Of a DNA stretch of 43,494 nt, positions 7,860 through 15,103 are shown in pieces. A program made the translations under genes and the position numbers. The stretch's first letter is position 1. Every line of letters begins with the position of its first letter. Source of the DNA: an uncultured Alistipes sp. (GTDB lineage Bacteria; Bacteroidota; Bacteroidia; Bacteroidales; Rikenellaceae); NCBI GenBank assembly GCA_937899895.1, contig CALBQR010000040.1, positions 1 through 43,494 of the forward strand, given 5' to 3'. The notes under the pieces are model-generated. The model saw only the letters and a program-made list of their open reading frames with translations. It searched no databases and was not told the DNA's origin.

Positions 7860-7997
7860 GCTATGCGTACTGCCAAAACGCAATGGCAAAGCACCATTTT
7901 CAAGCACCACGACAAGCCTATATAAAATATAAGGTATAGAATATGACGAATCTCTCTTATCGGGCAGTCAAAATATTAATTAAAAAAGTTACATAAT

Positions 7998-8030
7998 TGT
8001 TGTTTTTTTCAAATTAACAACATACTTTTG
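7998..8030 (+). promoter_or_regulatory. Promoter of the cassette operon
   Basis: TACTTTTG at 8023-8030 matches the -7 element. A TTGT/TTG-containing segment around 7998-8002 is at about the right distance for -33. The first convincing start codon is 418 nt downstream. Confidence 0.55.
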
Positions 8031-8448
8031 TGGTCGGAAATAACTAAATATCAATGACTTTACACCTCCTATATACATACGGAGAAATCCGTAAGTGGCT
8101 GTGGGGGGGGCATTTACGCCCTCTCACCTCACGTTCTTCACGAGGTAGATCGAAGTCTTTCCGCCATATCTTTTGCGAAGTTTTCAATTGCTTGACCTGC
8201 ATTTTCATTGCGGTTTGTCGAGCTATTGCCTGCTTCTTCCTTAATTCAGTAAATATTCAGAATATCTGGTCGCGTTCGTTCGAGAGCACGACCCGCTACT
8301 CTATTGCCCATACCATCGCGCCGCAATCTATAGACTCATCTATAGCATTAGGTTTCGTTCTCCACAAGTTCTGCTCGCAGCGGCGCGCGAGCGGAACTTA
8401 TTTAACAATGGATTAATTAATAGTTAAAAAACAAAATAATTAGTGTGT
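8031..8448 (+). other. Long leader with a G8 tract and an attenuator-like hairpin
   Basis: This stretch of about 420 nt has no convincing gene. One 120-codon frame (8054-8416) has Cys/Arg/Ser-rich composition unlike real proteins here. Two structures stand out: a run of eight G (8103-8110), and an 11-bp hairpin with one wobble, GTTCTGCTCGC (8368-8378) with GCGAGCGGAAC (8387-8397), followed by TTATTT about 50 nt before the first gene. The hairpin could attenuate transcription, and the G run could vary in length by slippage. Both roles are inferred. Confidence 0.5.
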
Positions 8449-8655
8449 ATGAACAAATGTGAATTCAACAAGGAACCATATATGGTTCCTCAAATAACGA
8501 GCCTATTGGCAGCTGTCGAAGCAGGCTTCTCCATTAGCAATGAGAACGGTGCCGGTGGTGGTTCTTTTGGTGGAGGATTTGACGAATTTGAAGTCAAGCC
8601 TGAAACGGGAGATAATTGGACCGGCGGTAGTTGGTCAGAAGGTGATGAGTATTAA
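8449..8655 (+). CDS. Small Gly/acidic-rich protein preceding fimbrillin-like gene
   Basis: This 68-residue protein starts at the ATG at 8449; an in-frame GTG lies 6 nt earlier. The sequence MNKCEFNKEPYMVPQITSLL is followed by VEAGFSISNENG, a Gly-rich GGGSFGGGFDEF and an acidic tail. Short proteins with this plan (a start with PxVxxI, then an AGFxxS-type stretch and a Gly/Asp-rich end) are often found just before fimbrillin-like genes in Bacteroidales. Their function is not established. It lies 26 bp upstream of the large lipoprotein gene and shares its transcript. There is no signal peptide. Confidence 0.7.
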   Translation: MNKCEFNKEPYMVPQITSLLAAVEAGFSISNENGAGGGSFGGGFDEFEVKPETGDNWTGGSWSEGDEY

Positions 8656-8681
8656 AATTAATAGTGGGAATATTTAAGCAG

Positions 8682-11600
8682 ATGAAAAGATATAAGTTTT
8701 TAGCAATTGCTCTGATGACCATCGGTATGTGGTCGTGTAGCAATGAATTTAAGGGAGACGATACTACTGTTTCCGAAGATGGCCGATATGAGGAGGTTTT
8801 GATCAATCTTACCTCGACCAAGGGCCAGAGTATTGCAATTGACGAGACCCGCGTTCACGTAGGTAGCATCAGCGGTTCAAGCGTTACCCACTATTGGGAC
8901 GAGGGCGACAAGGTTGGTATTTTCACTTTGAACTCGAACGCAACCAAGACCAACAATCTGTCGCAGATTGACCGTATTATGGAGAATAAGAATCGCGCAA
9001 CTTTCGCCGGTATGATTACCACCGACAACGCTGTTGCGGATTACGACCTGTTCGTATATTATCCTTATAGCGAGTCGTTGTTGGTTGGTGCAACAGAGCA
9101 GAGTGCAAAGAATCACCTGGCGAATGGCGTTACCTTCCGTGTTCCTCATACGATTGAGCAGTCGTCGTATAGCAACAATTTTAACGACGTTAATCACCCC
9201 TCGCGCCTGGCTATGTCAACCTATGGTGTTGCTTATGACCTGGTTGATTGCAAGGGTACCGTTGGCACATTCGATCTGAACCACGTAAATACCTATTTGC
9301 AGTTCAACGTCATCGGTAAGCAGACTGTCAATAACGACGGCACCGTGGGCACCGATTTCGGCAATGGCAACCACCGTTTGAGCCACGTTATCGTTGAGGT
9401 TGGTACCGTTGCTGACGGCACATTCGACAACTCGAAGGTTATTTCGGGTCAATATACTTTCAAATATAACTACAACGAATCGACCTTCGTAGATGAACCT
9501 TCGCAGGTATCGTTCACTCTGTCGGGTGATGGTGGTAAGACCGTAAGAACCAACTGCTCGAAGCAGGCTGATGGTTCGTTGGCACCCGCATTGACCTCGA
9601 CCACTCGTATTCCTGTATTCTCGATGATCAACACTTCGGAGATGTTGAAGGACAACACCATCAACTGCTTGAAGGTTTCGGTAACCACCAACGAGTACAA
9701 CGAGTCGGGTTCGATTACGAAGGTAAACACTCGCGTTCGTTACTACAACATTGCGAGCACCATTGCGGCAGGTGGTTTCAAGGGCGGTGATTTCTACTCG
9801 ATCAACTTCGAGATGAGCGATCCCGTTGAGCAGTACACTCACCTTGACGCTGACGGCAACTCGAACTGCTACATTATCCCCGGTCCCGGTAAATATACCT
9901 TCTACGTAGGTCAGGCAGGTAATGGCAAGCAGCCTCATCCGCAGACCTACACAACCGATGATTTCGGTGGTATTGATCCTATGAATCTGATCGATGGCGA
10001 GAATTTCAAACTCGATTGGTTGTGGGCTTCGGGTCGTTCGTTCGATGCTATTGCAAACGCAAACCCCAACCCCTCTTTGGGCCAGAATCAGACCTACGAT
10101 GATTGGGTAGTTGATCACATTGTTCAGGACATCGCATTGTCGGGCAAGGATGGTATTATGCAGTTCACTTTGTCGGATGAGCAGGCTAATTTGAGTGGTA
10201 ATGTTATGGTTGCTCTGTATCAGGATGCTGATAATGATAATGTTTGCGACGCTTCGGAGAAGATTGTATGGTCGTGGCACTTGTGGCTGGGCGCACCCGA
10301 TGTTCAGCACTACAAGTTTGCTAATACCGATAATAAGGTTAGCTCTACTGACCTTGGTGAGCCTCTGAATAATGAGGATTGGTATATGTTCGACCGTAAC
10401 CTCGGTGCCGAGAGCAACGAGCTTGGCGATCCTCGCGCAGCAGGTCTCTACTATCAGTCGGGTCGTAAGGATCCCTTTATCGGATATAATGACCAGACAG
10501 GTAGCACTTCGTGGGCAAGCAACCGCGTAAGAACTTACCTCAATACCACAACTTTCCCCAGCCACGCTGCTTGGAAGACCAATGCGGGTACATTCAATGT
10601 CGCTAATGTTGTCAACTATCCTATGTCGCTGTTTGGAGCAACCGGTAAGGCTGAAATCTTTACCTATGGCTGGGTACAGGGCACTCAATCGACTATTAAT
10701 AACTCGAAGACCTTCTTTGATCCGTGTCCTCCGGGTTATAAGTTGCCTACTACTCGTGAGTGGGATAACTTCAAGAATAGTGAGTATTATAATGCAAACG
10801 CATCAATTACCAAGACCGGTGTATTTGGTTATTGCGCTTGGAACCAGGCCTCGTTCTCGACCAATGCCGCAGGTACTACTATGAAGGCTCGTGTTGCAGC
10901 AGGCGACTACTATGAGGTAAATGCCGCACGTGAGCGTACCTACCATATCCTTGCTAACTCGGGTACGGGTGCAGCTTTGACTACCACCTTCCCCAATACC
11001 GGTTGGTTAAGTGCTGCTGGTGCTTTCAATGCATTGAAGGGTACAACCTCGACTTCGACGGTTACTATCGTAGGTGCTCCCCAGTTGAGCAATGTTTCGG
11101 GTGTGGCAAACACTACCATTACCCAGATTGCATCGCCTACCGTTTTGGCAGAGGCAATTACCGAAGGCAGTGGTACTACGACCGTAACCAAAGATGTTCC
11201 TATTTATACTCCTACGATATCAGTAACTCGTAGTGGTAGTTATGGCTCGTACACTGCTAATATTACTTTGTCAAACACAAGCGAGTATAACAATAGTGGC
11301 TATGAGTATGAATTCTACTATACTACCAGCAACACTTTCTCGCAGAATAATAAGTTGAATTTTACTAATGGCTCTGCTTCAATTAGCAGAGTTTCTTCTA
11401 CATCCACATATTATTATATTTGGGCCTATAATACTGATCTTGGTCAGGTATCATATTACGCAAGATTTAGACTGAACTCTAATAACCCGTCGGTAGGCTA
11501 TCAGAATAATAACGACAAAACTATTGAAGTGGAAGAAGAGGTATCGTCAGCAACTCTTACCGGCTACCGCGTTGAGATGTCGCGTCTGGCTGGTCAGGAG

Positions 11601-12302
11601 TACTATTGGACCACTAATAGCACATTCAGCACTACAAACGCACTGACAGCAACCCAGTTTGTGCTCGAAACTACCGATACCGATATCTATATCTGGGCTA
11701 CTGATGACACAAACCGCGCATACACGCGTTTGCAGTATAGCAATGGCACAGTAACGGCAACCAAGCAGTACGCTTCGACCGTATCGACTACCGATGTTGA
11801 TAGCTATACTTTGACAATCTCGAATTGGGATGCAGCAAAGCGTTACTTCTGGACAACCACTCCTACATTTGCTACAACCAACGAGATCGAGTCGGCTACC
11901 TTGACCATCTCGACCTCTTCGGAGCAGGTATATGTTTGGGCACAGATGGATGGTACCGCTTCGCAACCTTCGATCATCTTCTACCGCAATTCGAGCATAG
12001 GCTTTACCAACGGTACTCCTGCAACCGACTCGTCGAAGACCGAGATTACCAATAGCGGTGGCGTTTCGGTGTTGTGGTCAACCGGTCGTATCAATAACAA
12101 TGCATTTGAGCCTATGTGGTTCGGTCCTGCTAACACCAATTTGGAAACAGAGGAGAGAGGTTCGTTGAATCCTTATACTACCTACTCGGCTGAAACAATG
12201 CTTATTATGTATGGCCCGAATGGCGTTGGTGGTGCGAATAATAATATGACTAACTCGCCCGCAGCTGCTGTACGTTGTATCCGAGAGTACAACGTTGACT
12301 AA
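8682..12302 (+). CDS. Fimbrillin-like lipoprotein with FISUMP-type C-terminus interrupted by repeats
   Basis: This 1206-residue protein has a lipoprotein signal (MKRYKFLAIALMTIGMWSC, Cys19), so I start at 8682 rather than 8664. Residues about 20-380 are fimbrillin-like (VTHYWDEGDKVGIFT, DYDLFVYYPYS, LNHVNTYLQFNVIG). Residues about 560-700 carry the FISUMP-type motifs WYMFDRNLGAES, GLYYQSGRKDPF and FDPCPPGYKLPT, whose closing part (SPAAAVRCIREYN) comes only at the extreme C-terminus. Between them sit a Thr/Val-rich linker and three related modules of about 75-95 residues, each with a Y-Y/F-W/T-TT-(S/P)TF core and an (I/V)WA motif. The family suggests a surface adhesin or pilus subunit. Codon use shifts from TCG-rich to AT-rich in the first module, suggesting a mosaic origin. 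Confidence 0.85.
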   Translation: MKRYKFLAIALMTIGMWSCSNEFKGDDTTVSEDGRYEEVLINLTSTKGQSIAIDETRVHVGSISGSSVTHYWDEGDKVGIFTLNSNATKTNNLSQIDRIMENKNRATFAGMITTDNAVADYDLFVYYPYSESLLVGATEQSAKNHLANGVTFRVPHTIEQSSYSNNFNDVNHPSRLAMSTYGVAYDLVDCKGTVGTFDLNHVNTYLQFNVIGKQTVNNDGTVGTDFGNGNHRLSHVIVEVGTVADGTFDNSKVISGQYTFKYNYNESTFVDEPSQVSFTLSGDGGKTVRTNCSKQADGSLAPALTSTTRIPVFSMINTSEMLKDNTINCLKVSVTTNEYNESGSITKVNTRVRYYNIASTIAAGGFKGGDFYSINFEMSDPVEQYTHLDADGNSNCYIIPGPGKYTFYVGQAGNGKQPHPQTYTTDDFGGIDPMNLIDGENFKLDWLWASGRSFDAIANANPNPSLGQNQTYDDWVVDHIVQDIALSGKDGIMQFTLSDEQANLSGNVMVALYQDADNDNVCDASEKIVWSWHLWLGAPDVQHYKFANTDNKVSSTDLGEPLNNEDWYMFDRNLGAESNELGDPRAAGLYYQSGRKDPFIGYNDQTGSTSWASNRVRTYLNTTTFPSHAAWKTNAGTFNVANVVNYPMSLFGATGKAEIFTYGWVQGTQSTINNSKTFFDPCPPGYKLPTTREWDNFKNSEYYNANASITKTGVFGYCAWNQASFSTNAAGTTMKARVAAGDYYEVNAARERTYHILANSGTGAALTTTFPNTGWLSAAGAFNALKGTTSTSTVTIVGAPQLSNVSGVANTTITQIASPTVLAEAITEGSGTTTVTKDVPIYTPTISVTRSGSYGSYTANITLSNTSEYNNSGYEYEFYYTTSNTFSQNNKLNFTNGSASISRVSSTSTYYYIWAYNTDLGQVSYYARFRLNSNNPSVGYQNNNDKTIEVEEEVSSATLTGYRVEMSRLAGQEYYWTTNSTFSTTNALTATQFVLETTDTDIYIWATDDTNRAYTRLQYSNGTVTATKQYASTVSTTDVDSYTLTISNWDAAKRYFWTTTPTFATTNEIESATLTISTSSEQVYVWAQMDGTASQPSIIFYRNSSIGFTNGTPATDSSKTEITNSGGVSVLWSTGRINNNAFEPMWFGPANTNLETEERGSLNPYTTYSAETMLIMYGPNGVGGANNNMTNSPAAAVRCIREYNVD
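11205..12000 (+). repeat. Three diverged protein-level repeat modules inside the fimbrillin-like gene
   Basis: Module 1 (about 11205-11490) has YEFYYTTSNTFSQNNKL and YYYIWAYN. Module 2 (about 11530-11755) has EYYWTTNSTFSTTNAL and DIYIWATD. Module 3 (about 11776-11997) has RYFWTTTPTFATTNEI and QVYVWAQM. The spacing between core and IWA motif is about 20-23 residues in each. The DNA itself is poorly conserved, so these are old duplications. Confidence 0.75.
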
Positions 12303-12353
12303 ATATTGAACAAGTACAGATTTTTATTAGAGAATTTGTAACATATTAGGCAA

Positions 12354-12400
12354 GACGGCACCCCGCCAAACAAGCGGAGACGGTGCCGTCGGCCTTTTTT
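12354..12400 (+). terminator. Intrinsic terminator after the fimbrillin-like gene
   Basis: GACGGCACC (12354-12362) and GGTGCCGTC (12382-12390) form a perfect 9-bp stem, followed by GGCC and six T. The CotH gene downstream has no clear TAnnTTTG promoter of its own, so partial readthrough is possible. Confidence 0.85.
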
Positions 12401-12489
12401 ATAATAGGAGCGATTGAAAGGGAGAAGTGAGAAAATTTAAGATGGAGAAAAATTAAAAAGAATAACCTTATCCCCTAAAATAAACGACT

Positions 12490-14988
12490 ATGAAAAAACT
12501 ACTTTTCACACTCGCCACAGCATTAGCTTGCTGGGCGTGTACAGAGAATCCCGAAGTAGAGGAGTTCCCACTTGAACAACACGAAGTCGTCATTACGGCT
12601 AAAACCGATGGATCACGTGCTATGTACGACCCGACAAACAGAGGTACCCGTTGGGAAGCTACGGATGTGATTGGATGCTTCGCCGAACTCAACAGCAACA
12701 TTATGTTTAAGGCGACAAACATCAACACAAACCAGTTCTCGTCGTTCGTAAACGGAGACCCCTCGGAGTACTTCTTCTACTTCCCGTATAACGCAAATGC
12801 AAAATTTGCAAATGGCGTTTTAACGACTGAACTGCCCACTACGCAAACTCTACGCGCCGGATCATTTGCACCATCTGTCCCGATGGTCGCACATTCGACA
12901 TTGCTTGATAATGTGTCGTTTAACAATCTGTGTGGCGTATTGTCATTTACCGTGCGCAGTAATATTGACCGTATTTTGACCTCGTTAACCTTCGAGAGTA
13001 ACGACAACAGCGCGGTTGCAGGTACCTATACGGTTGATCTGACCAAGACCTCTTATTCGATGAACCTTGCGTCAAACAAATCGTCGAAAGTTACAATGGA
13101 AGGCAACGTAGCATTGACCGCCGAGACGGACTATAAATTCTATCTATACCTTCCCCCGATGGTTCACGCCGAAGGCTTTACGATTACCCTTGGCGACTCG
13201 AAAGATCGCACCTTTGAGAAGGTATTCACGAAGCAACTTACGGTTAAGCAGTCTGCTATAACAAATGTTTCAACGGCACTTTATTTTGAGTCGTCGCTTG
13301 AAACAACCGAGCTTGAACTTACTTCGATGACTTCGTCGTCGCCTGCGGCTACATTTTCGATTGATCAGGAGAATCTGACGGCACGCGCAAGCCTTACCGG
13401 TTTTACCAACCCCAAGTCGAGCAAAATCACGTTGGGCTACAATGCGACATCTGACGGGAAAACAGTAGTTCCGACCATTACCATTGATGATGAGCCCTAT
13501 TCGGCATCGAAGAACTATGATCTGACGATGCCTTTGAAGATCACATTGAGCTATGGCGAGGTAAGCAAAACCTACGTGGCTAAACTTTCGCAGTTGGTTG
13601 ATACGGGGCTTCCCGTTGTCTATATCAACACCTCGACAGGCGCAGATGTTCCCGTAAATGACAAGGATACTTGGATCGAGGGATCGCAGTTCTGGGTTGA
13701 TGGTCTTGGTCGAGCATCGTTCGATAAAGCCATTACGTTCAGCGATACCGATGAGGTTGAGTGCGAGATCAAGGGCCGTGGCAACCTGACTTGGGACTGG
13801 GTAAAAGATACCGAGTCTTCTTATGAGAATGGTGCAAAACGCCCCTATGCAGTTAAACTCTCCTCGAAATGCGAAGTACTCGGAATGGCAAAGCACAAGC
13901 GTTGGGTACTGCTTAACAACTATGCCGACAAATCGCTGATTCGCAATTTCTTGGCATTCCGATTGGCCAACGCTGCTGCGAACACGGCTGGCGGTTCGGG
14001 CGAGTGGCATCCTTCGGGTCAGCCCGTTGAGTTGGTATTCAATGGCATCCATCGCGGTAACTATCTGCTCTGTGAGCATATCAAAATTGATGATGGCCGT
14101 CGCGTAAAGGGTACAGAGTATGGCGATGCTACGCTGGTTGATGGTAGCGAGATTTCGTACATTATCGAAGGCGACCGTTATTGGGGTACCGATGCGACCG
14201 AGACGCTCTACTGGCGTTCGTATCGCGAGCAGACAAGCTGGAAGCAGTCGTCGAATGGTACATATATTTATGGCACCAACTACACCAATGGCAACTATTC
14301 AGACAATTCAACTTATAAGTTCCGTTGGGGTCTGAAATCGCCCGATGATGGTGATTTGGAAGAGGATGGATTGAAGAACTCGATAGCTTATACGTTTATA
14401 AATGGTCGCGTAACCGAGGTTGAGAAATTCCTCTTCACAAGTTCATTCACCTCGAAGACTATTGCCGAGATTGAGCAGTATATTGATTTGAATTCGTTTA
14501 TCGAATATTGGTTGGTATTTGAGATGGCGATGAATCAGGAGCTGAACAACCCCGGTAGCGCATATATGCACTATTACAATGTGGATAAGAAGTTGTATAT
14601 GGGTCCTGTTTGGGATTTTGACTATGCAACATTCCTCTACACATTTACGGATGAGGGTATGTACAACAACAAGAATACTCACTTCCAAAATGCAAATGCG
14701 CTGTGGTATTGCCGACTGTTGCAGAATACCAATGTGCAGAACTACATCTCGGAGCGTTGGCCCTACTACAAGGCTGCTTTCGAGGGCGTTCAGGCTGAAA
14801 TTTCGGCTATGCAGAGCTATTTGGCACCATCAGCAGTATATAACTTCAACTTATGGCCTATGCTGAAAGACCCGACCGGCGATGAGAAAAATATGTCATT
14901 TGACAACGCCATCTCGCGTATTGGCACAAATGTAACGACACGTATTAGTAATCTTAACACGTTGATCACCAACAAGAGATACTACTAA
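12490..14988 (+). CDS. Lipoprotein with fimbrillin-like N-terminus and CotH kinase-like C-terminus
   Basis: This 832-residue protein has a lipobox CWAC (Cys17) followed by TENPEVEEF, an acidic surface-export-like signal. Residues about 30-270 look like the N-terminal half of fimbrillin proteins (TRWEATDVIGCFAE, YFFYFPYNANAKF). After an Ig-like stretch (about 280-370), residues about 385-760 form a CotH domain: the turn KGRGNLTWDW at about 428-437, KRPYAVKL at 450-457, LGMAKHKRWVLLNNYADKSL, and the metal-binding signature VWDFDYA (WDFD at 708-711). CotH proteins are atypical kinases, first known from spore coats, and are widespread as Bacteroidetes surface lipoproteins of unknown substrate. 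It follows the fimbrillin-like gene after a terminator; a shared transcript by readthrough is plausible. Confidence 0.88.
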   Translation: MKKLLFTLATALACWACTENPEVEEFPLEQHEVVITAKTDGSRAMYDPTNRGTRWEATDVIGCFAELNSNIMFKATNINTNQFSSFVNGDPSEYFFYFPYNANAKFANGVLTTELPTTQTLRAGSFAPSVPMVAHSTLLDNVSFNNLCGVLSFTVRSNIDRILTSLTFESNDNSAVAGTYTVDLTKTSYSMNLASNKSSKVTMEGNVALTAETDYKFYLYLPPMVHAEGFTITLGDSKDRTFEKVFTKQLTVKQSAITNVSTALYFESSLETTELELTSMTSSSPAATFSIDQENLTARASLTGFTNPKSSKITLGYNATSDGKTVVPTITIDDEPYSASKNYDLTMPLKITLSYGEVSKTYVAKLSQLVDTGLPVVYINTSTGADVPVNDKDTWIEGSQFWVDGLGRASFDKAITFSDTDEVECEIKGRGNLTWDWVKDTESSYENGAKRPYAVKLSSKCEVLGMAKHKRWVLLNNYADKSLIRNFLAFRLANAAANTAGGSGEWHPSGQPVELVFNGIHRGNYLLCEHIKIDDGRRVKGTEYGDATLVDGSEISYIIEGDRYWGTDATETLYWRSYREQTSWKQSSNGTYIYGTNYTNGNYSDNSTYKFRWGLKSPDDGDLEEDGLKNSIAYTFINGRVTEVEKFLFTSSFTSKTIAEIEQYIDLNSFIEYWLVFEMAMNQELNNPGSAYMHYYNVDKKLYMGPVWDFDYATFLYTFTDEGMYNNKNTHFQNANALWYCRLLQNTNVQNYISERWPYYKAAFEGVQAEISAMQSYLAPSAVYNFNLWPMLKDPTGDEKNMSFDNAISRIGTNVTTRISNLNTLITNKRYY

Positions 14989-15004
14989 TCGAACTGCTTA
15001 ATTG

Positions 15005-15047
15005 AAAAAAAATCCCATTTGGCCTGGTGCCAAATGGGATTTTTTAT
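15005..15047. terminator. Bidirectional terminator between the CotH gene and recN
   Basis: AATCCCATTTGGC (15011-15023) pairs with GCCAAATGGGATT (15029-15041), with A run before and T run after, so it can end transcription from both convergent genes. Confidence 0.88.
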
Positions 15048-15103
15048 TGATATATGCAAGATTTGATAGTCGTTCGACTCTATACCTTATGCTCTGTGCC
15101 CTG

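Larger units (their letters stand above)
7860..15103. other. Cassette of surface-protein genes bounded by recN 3' ends
   Basis: Between the recN fragment (7416-7859) and intact recN (15104-16762) lie a promoter and long leader, a small protein gene, a giant fimbrillin/FISUMP lipoprotein gene and a fimbrillin/CotH lipoprotein gene, all on the plus strand, opposite to recN. No integrase, transposase or conjugation gene is present. The arrangement is what a single crossover between chromosomal recN and a circular molecule carrying a recN 3' fragment would leave. That mechanism is inference. Confidence 0.65.

Noticed and set aside
8054..8416. 120-codon open frame in the cassette leader
   Set aside because: Cys/Arg/Ser-rich with no domain, contains the G8 run and hairpin arms in frame; better explained as untranslated leader.
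9216..10688. Open frame of 490 codons antisense to the fimbrillin-like gene
   Set aside because: Same shadow effect; no motif, start signal or promoter, and the sense gene has clear domains.
7860..15103. Classical integrative element or prophage
   Set aside because: No integrase, transposase, conjugation or phage gene is present, and the ends are recN sequence rather than inverted repeats; only a cassette flanked by a recN duplication can be supported.
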